Source of the DNA: Branchiostoma floridae
Taxonomy: Eukaryota > Chordata > Leptocardii > Amphioxiformes > Branchiostomatidae
DNA: 64,000 nt
NCBI RefSeq assembly: GCF_000003815.2
Contig: NC_049981.1
Span: 19,226,072 to 19,290,071, forward strand
Reading direction: 5' to 3'
Each line of letters begins with the position of its first letter. Position 1 is the stretch's first letter. A program made the position numbers and the translations under genes. The notes beneath the pieces were generated by a model. The model was not told where the DNA came from. It did not search any database and saw nothing but the letters and a program-made list of their open reading frames with translations. This document shows, in pieces, positions 25,041 through 36,120 of the stretch.

Positions 25041-26070
25041 TGTCAATTATATACAGTTCTTAGAGCTTTGTTCTATAATGTGTCATATTGACACAGGTAG
25101 TCTTCTGAACACGTTTTTTGCTTTACGTTTGATATATACAGTTCTTACATACATCGCTGTTCTATAAATGTGTCATTCAATTGACACAGTTTGTCTCCTG
25201 AACACTTTTTCCGCTATTAGTTTGCTATATACAGTTCTTATTGCGCAATCTGCAAGTGTGTCATTCAAATTGACACAGTTTGTCTCCTGAACACTTTTTC
25301 CGCTATGAGTTAGCTATGTACAGTTCTTATTGCGCTATCTGCAAGTGTGCCATTCAAATTGACACATTTTGTCATCTGAACACTTTTTCCACTATTAGTT
25401 TGCTATATACATTTCTTATTGCGCTATCTGCACGTGTGTCATTCAAATTGACACAGTTTGTCTTCTGAACACGTTACACTTCGCTATGAGTTAGCTATGT
25501 ACATTTCTTATTGCGCTATCTGCAAGTGTGTCATTCAAATTGACACAGTTTGTCTTCTGATCACGTTACACTTCGCTATGAGTTAGCTATATACATTTCT
25601 TATTGCGCTACCTGTAAGTGTGTCATTCAAATTGACACGTACAGTTTGTCTCCTGAACGCTTTTCCGCTATGAGTTAGCTATGTACAGTTCTTATTGCGC
25701 TATCTGCAAGTGTGTCATTCAAATTGACACATTTTGTCTTCTCACGTGACACGTTTTGCGCTATTACATGTAGCTAAATAACGTTATAGTTCTTACTGTT
25801 CTGTAAGTCTGTCATTCAAATTGACACAGTTTCTCTTCTGAACACGTTTTTCGCTATTAGTTAGCTATGTACACTTAATGCAGCGCACAACGGTCCTTTA
25901 GATGTGTCATTCAAATTGACACAGTTTGTCTTCTGAACACGTTTTCCGCTACAAGTTAGCTATATAACGTTACAATTCTTACGGCGCTATTTTTTGTGTC
26001 ATTCAAATTGGCACAGTTTCTCTTCTGAACACGTTTTTCGCTATTAATTAGCTATATACTGTTCTGATCT
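25040..26070 (-). repeat. ~91-bp minisatellite array, inverted arm (about 11 units)
   Basis: Reverse complements of the same unit: 'gtgtcattcaaattgacaca', 'gtttgtctcctgaacac', 'tttccgctattagtttgcta' and 'tatacagttcttattgcgc', repeated about every 91-92 bp (near 25168, 25258, 25346, 25436, 25527, 25619, 25712, 25900, 25997). The orientation switch lies between about 25033 and 25090. Confidence 0.95.
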
Positions 26071-26473
26071 TAGTTAATCCCTCAGTCAGGCGCGACTGTC
26101 GGGTAACGTTACCTACAGTTCACTTTACCCACGACGCAACCTATTGGAATAACACCTTACAGATCATAGTGCTGTCTTATACTTCAAAGACATTTCAATA
26201 TTACTTCGTAACATGATAAAACGCTGACAGCACCATCAAAAGTACTTGTGTACTACACTACCGAGTGAGGTCCCGAGTGACTGCCGCAACGGTATAGCGT
26301 GACCCGGAAACAGTTGAACCTCGCCCACTAAGCGGACACCCCGAAACCCCCATGCGGTGCGTATTTCGGCTTGGAAACAATGGCGAAACCATAGGAAAAA
26401 GCTGTCGAAAATCGGTCAACTTTGACATTAGATATATACTTTCTCGTAAAAGTCCATCGCTTGAGATTCACAA

Positions 26474-26594
26474 GGCAGATAGAACAACTCGTTGGGATTA
26501 CGAGGACACCTTTGACAGCCTGATTTAGCCCACCGCAATTTTTAATCTTTTTTTTTACGTGACCATGTCAAGTGCCTCAAACGGGCGTCCAACA
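26474..26594 (-). repeat. right terminal inverted repeat of the 5.4-kb element
   Basis: Reverse-complement partner of 21184-21303. It ends ...GGGCGTCCAACA at 26594, followed by the CTCA duplication. Confidence 0.9.
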
Positions 26595-27003
26595 CTCAGC
26601 CCAGCATTACCAGCTATCTTTTGGCATCGCAACACAGAGTTTGCATTTTTTTAGTCAATACTGCTGCCAAAAAAGCCTCGGCCTTTACTCAAATATTCAG
26701 GCCATATGATTGTTTCTTGTGCTGATAGCCTTATAACATCAACGTGGGGATTGACTTGCGTTTATCTGGTTTATAAGGCTGCTGTTATTTTATGATGAAA
26801 GTGTCAAGTTTGTAGCATACTGCATTACTGGCACATGTACTGTATTCTGGAGAAGTTTTCAAGATAAAACAGTCTTAAGTCTACTCTCCAAGCAGAGGTT
26901 ATTAGGCTCTTGCTTTTGTGGGGATTTTTATTTTTGCCAGGTTTTCTTTTTGGACCAAAAGATATCACAAACGAGCCAGAGCCTAACATCTGTTTGGTGA
27001 GTA

Positions 27004-27057
27004 GTCTACAGTCAAGTGTAGTGCAGATTAGTCTACAGTCAAGTGTAGTGCTGATGC
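27004..27057 (+). repeat. 27-bp tandem duplication
   Basis: 'gtctacagtcaagtgtagtg' starts at 27004 and again at 27031, a 27-bp period. Confidence 0.85.
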
Positions 27058-27162
27058 AGTGCAAGAAGTGATGGGACGTGTTGAAAGTCAGGCCACTAGG
27101 GCCCATTTTAAACATCAAATTTCGTGACATTGGGATAAGGGAGAACGTTTTACACCTTGTAA

Positions 27163-27523
27163 GACCACACCAATTTTATTTGTTGTTTGTCAGATTTCCT
27201 GACCCAATTTTTTCCGATTTGAAAAAAAAATTTTTTTCCAAATTGATGGCCACACCTTGTGTTGACAAAATTTCACTGCCTCTCCTTTAAAAGAATTAAC
27301 TATGGGCCTCAATTCCAGTACCTTTACATGCCTATTTTGGACGGTCCGTTTATAATTTTTCTTCAAACTTTGGACTTTGCTCCCAGGGACCCCATAAATT
27401 AACTCTTACTTCAGAAAGCCCTCTCTCCTACCCGCACTTTTTGCAAGAGTTTTTTTTTTCGACCGACTGACCCAATTTTTTTCTGAAAAAATACAAGAAA
27501 CAAGAAATAAAATTGGTGTGGCC
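27163..27523 (+). mobile_element. Harbinger-like MITE, 361 bp, sister of the nested copy at 17806
   Basis: The ends GACCACACCAATTTTATTTG and (right end, reversed) GGCCACACCAATTTTATTTC are inverted repeats. TAA is duplicated at 27160-27162 and 27524-27526. Length and ends match the family of 17806-18164, but internal 'ctgacccaattttttt' blocks differ. No coding capacity. Confidence 0.85.
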
Positions 27524-28499
27524 TAACAAGCAAATCTATGGTCATATGAAGACTTCAGGTCAGACACCTCAGATGAGTAGCGCAGTGGAGGGCTCTAAAT
27601 AGGCAAAAGATTTTAGTGCGACCTAAAATCCTTGGAAATCCTTCTTTTAAATTTCCTTGAAAACTTTGGCCTAATCTGGTGACCTTTTGGGTTAGGAGGA
27701 ATAGGTAGGGACTAGGGACTCAAATCTTGTTCAGTTCAGCAGGTTAGTAGTCATTATGAGGGTTTTAAGGTATATTGGGTCCTGTGGATGGATGATTTCA
27801 TTGAAAGGTTACAGAGAAGACCCTTGTTACTTTCTGGTGGAGAAGAATTTTTAACATTAAAATTTCGGTAAGTACTTGGCAAGAATTTTAGGTGGCACTA
27901 AGCTTTGTTTGGGTCATATCCTTGTATTTCAACATGCTTGGCAATGGCCAGCCCTAGCTGTGTTGTCTGCCCATGAGCATCCCAAACCACATGTACTACT
28001 ACATGTACAAGGACCATTATCATTCACCACTTTGGCAAGTCTTTAGAAAAACAAATCATCTAGAGGACAATCTTAAAGTGGTTTGAAAATAAATAAAAGA
28101 AATGACTTAACAGATATGTTGTTTTGTAAAAGCTAATGTGTAGATTTTGTCCCTACACAGAAATGTAGTAGCCCGAGGGTGATTTCTATGGATAGTTGAA
28201 ATTCTCTTGAGTTGACATAATACACCAGACACTTATCTCCTAGGGAGGCTGTGTTCAAACTGCCACAATGCTTTCTATAGGGCAATGAAAAATATGAACG
28301 AGGCCCACGATAGCAGTATCTGCAGTGGTGTCAATTCCTCTAACTTGACCTGCTGTCTGTAATAAGATAAGGAAATGATTGAGCCAGCAGTTTTGCCATT
28401 GATTTGCTATTGGCCCATGCTTGCCTGTACTGCATTGCAAGAATGAATGATGAAAACTGTCTTTCACAATACTTGATTTGGTGATCTATTCTTCTGTAT

Positions 28500-28640
28500 T
28501 TTTAGATGGGTCATTTTCCACACGAAATTGTAATGATATGTGGTATGTGGATAGCGGTGGGGAAGATGAAGGTCAAGGTCGATTTTGGCCCCCCTGGTGT
28601 GTGGCATAATAATTGCAGCAGAACTTCTGTCCTTGACATG
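28500..28640 (+). repeat. dispersed repeat family, copy 3
   Basis: Contains 'atatgtggtatgtggatag', 'ggggaagatgaaggtcaagg', 'ttggcccccctggt' and 'gcagcagaac', in the order of the 18880 repeat. Confidence 0.6.
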
Positions 28641-29079
28641 CTAGTCTTGTTGTTCACGAAAACCGATTTCTTTGTGTACCTGTACCTGTACATGCACGTC
28701 CTGTGATTATGATCCGAAGTTAAGGATTAGAACACTGATCGATGATCCCCAAGTTGATCCCTTAAGAGCCAGGAGATCCGTGTCTGTAAAGATATACCAG
28801 ATGAATCCCATTGTTGGATTCCATCAAGCAGTCATAATGGCCTCCAGTTGTCAGACATTTTGGGAGACCTGTAACTTTAAATGAAAGTTGCTGAAATATC
28901 ATATGGAAGACAAAACAGTATTAGAAAGACAGGATGGGTAATCTGCATGTTTGTATATCAGACAACAGAGATATGGCAAGTACCATGTAAATATGTACTT
29001 GTGCACTTTGTATTACTGTCTTGTCCCTCTAATTTTACTTTTACATGAATGACCTTTACTCTAGCTGCGTGAATAGTGT

Positions 29080-29135
29080 CAGTATTTAAGTGGTTAGGTT
29101 AGTGGGCACAGAATTGAGAGGTTCGATTCCTAGAT
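29080..29135 (+). repeat. tRNA-like SINE head or tRNA relic
   Basis: A box-B match GTTCGATTCC (29121-29130) lies about 35 bp after an A-box-like 'ttaagtggttagg'. No paired acceptor stem or full cloverleaf is evident, so I read it as a SINE or decayed tRNA and not a functional tRNA gene. Confidence 0.4.
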
Positions 29136-29989
29136 GCTAGACATTAGGTGATATTGTGAAAGCTTCCTGATGATACTGAGGTGAAGACTGCAATTAAAAG
29201 ATACCACAAAAGTTCAAGATTACAAAAATTCTTAATTGTAACATATGCAAGAGTAGATGTACAGAAAGTATTTGATATTGTATGGGGCTATGTCAGGCAT
29301 CTACACTGTGACCTAATCTCCAAGCAGATCATACAGTAGCATAAAATAGTATCAAAAGCTGGCATAGGAGTGAAGCTGTCCTAGGAGTGTGTTTTGCTAC
29401 CGGGTAACTGTGACCTACTTTTTGCTATCAAAAAATCCATAGTAATTTCACCTGGTCAATGCCAGGTACTCTTGGCTGAGGGAAAATGTCCATGCCAATT
29501 AGGCTGCAAACAAGCTGATGTTTGTCATGTTCTCGAGCATCTGCAAGTTTACAAGACCAGGTTGATTACACAAAGTTTCAATGACCCCAAACCTCACACT
29601 GTCACAGTATTATTTGTACCTTATTTGCATAATTGTGACTTAACAACTTATATGTCAGAAATATGAACTCATTTATCAATGAGTTTGTGCAACATTGGCT
29701 CCTCATAGACATGCAAAGCATAATTTGTATGAATTTATTTCCTGTATCTCCTCCATATCACACATGTTGCAATGGCCTCAATAATTATGTAAATGACGTC
29801 ATAATCTACACAATGTACATTGTATGTCTGATGATACTCCCTTTATCTAACTTGCATGAGTTGCTAGTATGTATATTCTATTATTTTGCTTGAGAGTTGG
29901 AGCTGAACAGGGAAGTGATATTCATCTTCCTGTGTTTCAGGTAGCTTTGACTCCTGAGGAGACTGACGCAGGTTGCCTGCTGGATCACC

Positions 29990-32518
29990 ATGGCCGAGGC
30001 TGCTGACTACGCCCTTCTGCAGCGGCCTGTGCCATCCAACCAGACAGGGGTGCGCCAGATCATTGAATGCTTCACTGCTGGCACAGAAGACATCAAGCGG
30101 CTGCTGCTTCACGAGGCAGACGTGATCCTGGAGTGCCGAGTTTGCCGCAGTCTGTACCGAGGTCTGCTCAACTTCGTGTCCCACAAACAGGAATACTGTG
30201 CCATGCCCTTCAGCGAATATGAACAGCAGCGACTTGGTATGTCTGGGACTGGGTCGTACTTCATGGACACACCCATGGCTCCAAAAGCAGACACATCTGC
30301 AGAGACGTCAATCACAGACAGTCTCTTACAGGGGGAAAGTCTTGTCGTGGTGTTACCTGAGCCGCCACCTGATGACCCGCAGCCTATTGTTGGCTCTGCA
30401 GCTGAGAACTACAGTATAGAATTCCAGTCCATCCCAGGGACATCCCAGGCTGTCTACCAGAGGGTGACCAGGCCAAAATTTGTCGCGGGATCAACCCCAA
30501 ACAGTCGTAGCCCTGAAAACAGTAGCAGATCAGGCAAGTTCGCAAAGATTAGTCCACCGGAATGCACCACATCTGACTACGATCCCATCCGGGCATACTG
30601 TCGCCTGTGCGACAAGACCTTCTCCTCTCGCCGCAACGTGCGCCGCCACATGGTGGAAGTTCACAAGAAGACCCTCCCCGGCAGAACAATCATTCCAAGT
30701 AAGAGTGGGGACTTTGATCTGGAAAAACTGATTTGTCGCCTCTGTAAGAAAACCTTCATCTCAAAACAGAGCATCAGACGACACATGGTGGAGCATCACG
30801 GCAAGTCACTGGAGATAGAGCCATCCACAGGAACTGAAGAGAAGACCACCTCCCCATCATCCTCTACATCCTCAAAGTCTGAAGAAGAGCATGACAGAGA
30901 CACAAAGAAAGGCGAAAAGAAAGATGATGATGATGGAAGGGAAGAGGAGGAAAAAGACAATGAAAATCATGCTGCAAATGACAAGGACAATGACTCTTCT
31001 TCTGACAGTGATGAAGAAGATGATGAAGAAAGTGACAAGGACAATGATGAGGAGAATGATGCAGAAAGTGTATCAAAAGACTTAAAGGTTAAACAAAACA
31101 TGTGCCAGCATTGTGACAAAGGTTTCAGTAGTAAAGACACCTGGAAGAAGCACATGGTAGATGTTCATGGTCTGGACCCCGATGGTGATGATCCCGACAA
31201 AGATTCAGAGGAGGAAGATGATGATGATGATGATGATGATGACGATGACGATGATGATGACGATGATGAGGATAAAGATCAGACAACACCATCTCGTCCG
31301 CCCAGCACGAGCTCAAGTGGCACACCTAAACTCCGCAGCAGCTATGACATGGATCGGAAGTGCTGCATTGTGTGTGATCGCTATTTCACCACGAAGAGGA
31401 ACCTTATCCGCCATATGGTAGACGTCCACAAGAGACCTATGTCACAGTTTAAGATTGGTGCTGAATATGACAAGCTGCTGTCTCACTGTGATCTGAAGCG
31501 AAAAATGTGTCTCATCTGCAAAAAAGTGTTTGCATCCAAGAGGAACACCAAAAGGCACATGGTAGATGTTCACAAACAGCAGCCCAGTGTGAAGCTGCAG
31601 AAAGACAACGGTCCTGAATCCTCCAGCTCGGAACCATCGACTCCTACTGAAGAGAAGCCAGCGGGTAAAACAACAAAGCTGCAGGCAAGCTATGATTTGG
31701 AGAAGAAGGAATGTCTCATCTGCAAGCGCAAGTTCAGCAGACAGCTCAACCTCCTCCAGCACATGAATGCCCATGGTCGCCCAGTCAAGTTCTTCCGCTG
31801 CCCGTTCTGTGCATACGAGACGAGGGAGAAGCGCCACGTGCTGCGCCATGCTGGTAGCGTCCACAAAAAAGGCCCAAAAGACCTGCAAAAGATTCACACC
31901 AGTTTGAAAACACGGGCAGTCATGCGCATGATTGGTCCTGATGGCAAGGTAAAGCCCATGGTGCAGCCAAGCTCAAAATCAGAGACTGAGAATGGGAATG
32001 GGAATGAGGAAAACGCCCCTGCTACAGGAAACGAGGTAAAGATATCAGAGGCTTTGACCCTACACAAGTGCAATGTGTGTAAGCGGGCATTTGCCAACAA
32101 GGGGACATACTGCAAGCATATGAAGTGGATGCATGGCAGAAACATCAAGCAAGAAGAAAACTCTGCAAAGAAAGAAGAACAGACAAATTCTTCTACCAAA
32201 AAAGAAAAGGAAGGCCATGAAAAACAGAGCATCACCAGCCAGTCTGCAGGGTCAAAGAAGTCTGGAACAGGTGTGACCAACAAACAAGAGGAGAACTCTG
32301 CCAAGAAAGAGGAACAGACAAATTCGTCTACCAAAAAAGAAAAAGATGCACATGAAAAACCGAGTATCACAAACCAATCTGCAGTGTCAAAGAAGTACGG
32401 GACAGGTGTGACCAAAATCATGGATGTACCGAACTTGAAATGCCTGAAGTGCAACAAGAAGTTTAGTGGACCACAGGTGCTACAAAGACATGTGCGACTC
32501 CACATGTCTCAGGACTAA
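29990..32518 (+). CDS. ZNF800: zinc finger protein 800 (ZNF800) orthologue, 842 aa
   Basis: Probable nuclear DNA-binding transcriptional regulator. The N-terminus (residues 20-70) carries 'GVRQIIECF...CRVCRSLYRGL', which I recognise from vertebrate ZNF800. Ten zinc-binding units are visible: a C2HC-type unit at 49-70, then C2H2 units near 204-225, 249-270, 372-393, 459-480, 507-528, 575-595, 604-625 ('FYKCPLC..YETR'-like in the family), 694-715 and 818-838. Between them lie acidic, disordered stretches, including a 17-Asp run (410-426) and a 45-residue direct duplication (720-764/765-809). The ATG sits in 'tcaccATGG', 49 nt after an acceptor (AG at 29939-29940). An in-frame TGA at 29948-29950 rules out a start further upstream in this exon. 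The coding part is a single exon, and a 5' non-coding exon is implied. At 842 residues it is longer than I recall for the human protein (about 660), mostly from linker expansion. An AATAAA at 34070 is a candidate poly(A) signal. Confidence 0.92.
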   Translation: MAEAADYALLQRPVPSNQTGVRQIIECFTAGTEDIKRLLLHEADVILECRVCRSLYRGLLNFVSHKQEYCAMPFSEYEQQRLGMSGTGSYFMDTPMAPKADTSAETSITDSLLQGESLVVVLPEPPPDDPQPIVGSAAENYSIEFQSIPGTSQAVYQRVTRPKFVAGSTPNSRSPENSSRSGKFAKISPPECTTSDYDPIRAYCRLCDKTFSSRRNVRRHMVEVHKKTLPGRTIIPSKSGDFDLEKLICRLCKKTFISKQSIRRHMVEHHGKSLEIEPSTGTEEKTTSPSSSTSSKSEEEHDRDTKKGEKKDDDDGREEEEKDNENHAANDKDNDSSSDSDEEDDEESDKDNDEENDAESVSKDLKVKQNMCQHCDKGFSSKDTWKKHMVDVHGLDPDGDDPDKDSEEEDDDDDDDDDDDDDDDDDEDKDQTTPSRPPSTSSSGTPKLRSSYDMDRKCCIVCDRYFTTKRNLIRHMVDVHKRPMSQFKIGAEYDKLLSHCDLKRKMCLICKKVFASKRNTKRHMVDVHKQQPSVKLQKDNGPESSSSEPSTPTEEKPAGKTTKLQASYDLEKKECLICKRKFSRQLNLLQHMNAHGRPVKFFRCPFCAYETREKRHVLRHAGSVHKKGPKDLQKIHTSLKTRAVMRMIGPDGKVKPMVQPSSKSETENGNGNEENAPATGNEVKISEALTLHKCNVCKRAFANKGTYCKHMKWMHGRNIKQEENSAKKEEQTNSSTKKEKEGHEKQSITSQSAGSKKSGTGVTNKQEENSAKKEEQTNSSTKKEKDAHEKPSITNQSAVSKKYGTGVTKIMDVPNLKCLKCNKKFSGPQVLQRHVRLHMSQD
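31217..31267 (+). repeat. GAT/GAC codon run encoding 17 aspartates
   Basis: A trinucleotide run inside the ZNF800 exon. It mixes GAT and GAC codons, so it is a stabilised and not a pure repeat. It is likely to vary in length between alleles. Confidence 0.9.
32147..32416 (+). repeat. 135-bp in-frame tandem duplication in ZNF800
   Basis: Codons 720-764 and 765-809 translate to near-identical 45-residue blocks (starting KQEENSAKKEEQTNSSTKK), with several synonymous differences (gaa/gag, tct/tcg). It sits between fingers 9 and 10 and keeps the frame. Confidence 0.92.
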
Positions 32519-33138
32519 GTTTTGGTCAATCGTCAGCACAGATTAGACTTTGACATTCTCCTTGCTGCCTGAATTGATTAGGCCTAGGAAATGTTGTATT
32601 TCTGGTCACAGTCCTGAAAAAGTTAGAGTTGGAAACTAGGATTCTTGTTTTTTTGTGTGTTTTTGTTTAGATTTTGGCAGAAGTGATCGAACAAATGCAG
32701 TTAAGCAATGTAAAGCTGTACAACTATGTTATACAAGCACAAGTATATTTATAACCTAAACAATGGAGTACAATGTTCATTACAGTTACTTTAATACATC
32801 AATTTTTCGAAGCCTAAGTCTGTTAACAGAGTGAAAAATACATATTAAGTCTGTTTTGTATTTCATCACTTAAATGTCTGATCAAAAAGTCTATGTCCCA
32901 TGTCACCTTCGGTTGACCAAAAAAGAGGTCCAGGTTTCGTCTGGTACCCGGAAACACAACATTTTTTTTCTAGGTTGTACCAATACAATATGTGGTGCCA
33001 AAGGCTACTTCAGCAGGGAGAAGGTTGAATGGTCTAAAAATTCCCAACCGTTGAGAATGTCATATTGCCTGCCCACTGTTGGTAAAAGGAATGAAACAAA
33101 ACTCTGAAATAAGAGAGAAGCTGTAGGAGTCAAACATA

Positions 33139-33362
33139 AACTGTAATCTCCAACGCAAAAATTCGACTTTCTACAAATTTTGGACTTTTCAAGTCCAGTC
33201 CATGTCAACGAAGGAGAAGTCCACTGCTTCTGTGATGTCATGTTATACAGATAGAACATTTGACTCTGTCACACAAGCAGTGGATTGCTCATTCCTAGAC
33301 AAAGAGGAGTTGGAAAGTAAAAAATTTGGGTAAATCCATTTTTTGTGTTGGAAATTACAGTT
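33139..33362 (+). mobile_element. MITE-like inverted repeat, about 224 bp
   Basis: The left end ACTGTAATCTCCAACGCAAA and the right end 'tttttgtgttggaaattacagt' pair as inverted repeats of about 22 bp, with looser pairing further in. I could not define a target duplication. Confidence 0.6.
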
Positions 33363-36120
33363 CAACTTTGGTCCAGAATCACTTCTACCAACACAGATGA
33401 ACTTTCAAGTTAAATTGTAGGCTTGTCTCCATCAAACTACCTTCATTTTAAACATGATGATGAAAACAGATGGTAGCCTATGTTTGGGGCTAGATCACAG
33501 ATGAAATGGTGAAGACGGAAATGTTGCTGCATATTATGACTTGTACACGTCCAGTACAATGTCGACGGATTAGATGACTATCAAATATGACCCAAACAAT
33601 GCCAACTCCTTTAAAAATATAATAAGATGATAAGAGTCAATGGAATTTCATGAACTGTTCTTAAACTGATGGGTTTGCTGAATACATGTATTTGAAGATG
33701 TGAAATCCATGTAGACAATAGAAGGGAATAGTAAATGTAAAGTAAAGGTAGAAAGATCTTCATGAATATAATGAAGTTATGCTGCATTTATGATGGAATA
33801 TGTTAATGTTTTTATGCACTCGGAGGTTGGATGTTTGCATTACCGACATTATTCTAACAGAAGATTTTTTTTTTAATGTAGTGCAAATCTCTCTTGAATG
33901 TACTGTATACTTTCCTCTGAACTTGGTGATTCTGTGAACACCACAGGGCTGTCGTCAGGATCTGTCCCTCCGTCCTGGGATGGAAATTTGCTTCTTGGGA
34001 TACACAAAAAGTTCACACCATCTGTCCCCAAACTGCTGACATGAATTGACTGGTAATGCCAGATTTCAGAATAAAATTAACAACATGGATTCCCTTACAA
34101 TAAGTGCAATGGCCAAAAAATTAAAGCTGGAGACAGCTCTGGAATACCATCTCTGTTTGTTACCAGTGCCAAGTAAGGGCAGTCCCCATCTGCAAAGTTC
34201 CTGTGGTTTGTTAACCTTAAACATATGGTTGCAGATCTGAATGTTTGGAACTTCCTCATTGTTGTTCACCATTGTTTAGGAGTTGTCCTTGAGTCAGTGT
34301 GTTCTGTCTGTTGGTACGAATAGGACATAGGGACATAAGCATTACTTTTGGTGTATAACGTATAGTTGTATATACAATGGAAAAATATTATCATATTCCC
34401 TGGTTGCAGATGCTTCTAGATGCCCTTTCCTTACGAAATGCTCCAATGTTCTCAGCTGTCCGAATCGTAAGCAAACACCATTTATTACTCCAAATGGACA
34501 TACAAAATGCAAGAGTGTGCTGTAGGAAGCCCTGGTATATCCCCCTCTCAATACTATAGCCACCAGTCTCTAAACGCAAGACGTATTATGGAATGGTTTT
34601 ATAATTCGTTCCCAGAATGGCCCTCAGTCAGTAGTTTCTTAGCGAACAGGCCGATGTGCCATAAGAGACTTGCTTCTTTCATAAGTATGCTGTATATCAT
34701 TGTGTGCAGGGAGAGAAGCACAGTTCAGGATGGGCTTGCCTATGGTGCTACTAGAAAACTAGTTATCAAAATAGCTGCTTGGAGTACAGCTTCACAAAGA
34801 CAGTTTGCACCAACCTATGGTCAATCTTAATGCTGTATTTCAGTATTAGCAGAATGATTCCACATATCAAATGGTAGTGTTATGTTGATTGTTTGCCATT
34901 AGAACAGAAATACATGTAGCAATGTCTTGCAAAGCTGCCTTCCCTTAAAATGGAAAGAAATGCATTTTGAATGTCAAGTTATTTGCACAATCCCATCAGT
35001 TGTTGGGTTCCCAGAGGATGTGCATATCATCAAATCACATGGCCGAAGACAAGAAAACATAAAGTAGAAAGTCAATCTGTTTAGTCATTGACATTACCTG
35101 ATTACAGGGTGTGTTTCATCTTTATGCAAAACATGGGGAAATAGAACAGAAACTTTACTACTGAGTAGTTGCCATTGGTGTTCTCTGACTTCCTCTCATT
35201 CATTCATCTGTCTTATGAATCTCCATCTTCCACCATCAATTGATATTTGCAACTGTTTTCCTATATGTAGCCCTACTTTTTTTAAACCTTGTAACATTAC
35301 ATGATTGTGTATATTTATTTTTTCGTCAGCTTTGTTTAAATCAGATGATGTGCAATATGTAATGTTTAGTATTTAAGTGATTGTTTTGCTGTTTTGGATG
35401 ATATAGCAGCTTCAATGTCAGGTGAAACAGACCAGTACTAATTTTTCCACTTTTCACAAACATAGCCATGTCAAAGTCTCACAACATGTTCCCAAGTTAC
35501 TCTATGATAGGTGTCCATGGTTTTTTCAATGTGCCACAACCTCACAGATATTTCTACATTGACATGTTATCACACGTTCCTATTTTCTGCTGTGTGGAAA
35601 GAAAGTCTTATCGTAAATTGCCATGTACCTCAAGAATGGCCATACTGTAGTCTTATTTGTTGGCAGTAGATGGAATGCACTGTCAATGATATCCCAAAGA
35701 AACCTCAAAACCCCATTCCACTAGGGCGAACAGGGATTTCATAAAATGATAGTAAAACTATTTTTTTTTACGCTTTATGTGTTTTGTAATCCTTTCAGTC
35801 ATACTTTTGGATGGTGTCGAGGGGTTACAGAAATCCATTTAACATGTAGGTTGCAGCGAGACCGCTGGGCAATCACTATCTAGTGGAATGGGGACTTCAT
35901 TCTATAGCTGGACTGTATTCACATATGTTTGGAATCTGAACTCCAGTGTGAATTTGTCGCCGTGTCAATACGTCAATAACGTATGTCAGGACAGTCCACT
36001 ACTTGATATGAAAAAGCTCATTCAACTGATGTTTTAAACTGAATGCGTATTAGCAAGAATGTTACACATCAATCAAACACGAGTTACAGGAGGATTGGTA
36101 CCATTTTTTTTTTAATGCTA

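Larger units (their letters stand above)
21184..26594. mobile_element. 5.4-kb foldback-type element with opposed minisatellite arrays
   Basis: Both ends start TGTTGGACGCCCGTTTGAGG (the right end as reverse complement). They match over about 120 bp with few changes, then more weakly for about 150-200 bp more. CTCA flanks both sides (21180-21183 and 26595-26598), a 4-bp target duplication. Inside are a direct array of about 25 units of ~91 bp (21724-23960), a decayed stretch with the same motif (24170-25040) and about 11 units in the opposite orientation (25040-26070). I find no transposase. TGT-starting ends, long inverted repeats and a 4-bp duplication recall what is described for Ginger-type transposons, but that is only an inference. 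It could instead be a foldback element of another superfamily. Confidence 0.8.
26599..29940. other. gene-free stretch, probable distal part of the zinc-finger gene's intron
   Basis: Holds a 27-bp tandem duplication (27004-27057), a Harbinger-like MITE (27163-27523), a dispersed repeat copy (28500-28640) and a tRNA-like SINE head (about 29080-29135). No coding exon is supported. The stretch ends in a pyrimidine-rich acceptor 'cctgtgtttcag' at 29929-29940. Confidence 0.45.

Noticed and set aside
21724-26070. CRISPR array
   Set aside because: The repeats are whole ~91-bp minisatellite units without unique spacers, in a eukaryotic context, and bounded by inverted repeats.
29080-29135. A functional tRNA gene
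   Set aside because: Only box-B and a weak box-A fit. No acceptor-stem pairing or anticodon loop could be drawn.
31894-32505. 203-codon open frame antisense to ZNF800
   Set aside because: A shadow of the sense coding exon. Its Phe/Ser/Cys-rich text mirrors Lys/Glu-rich codons.
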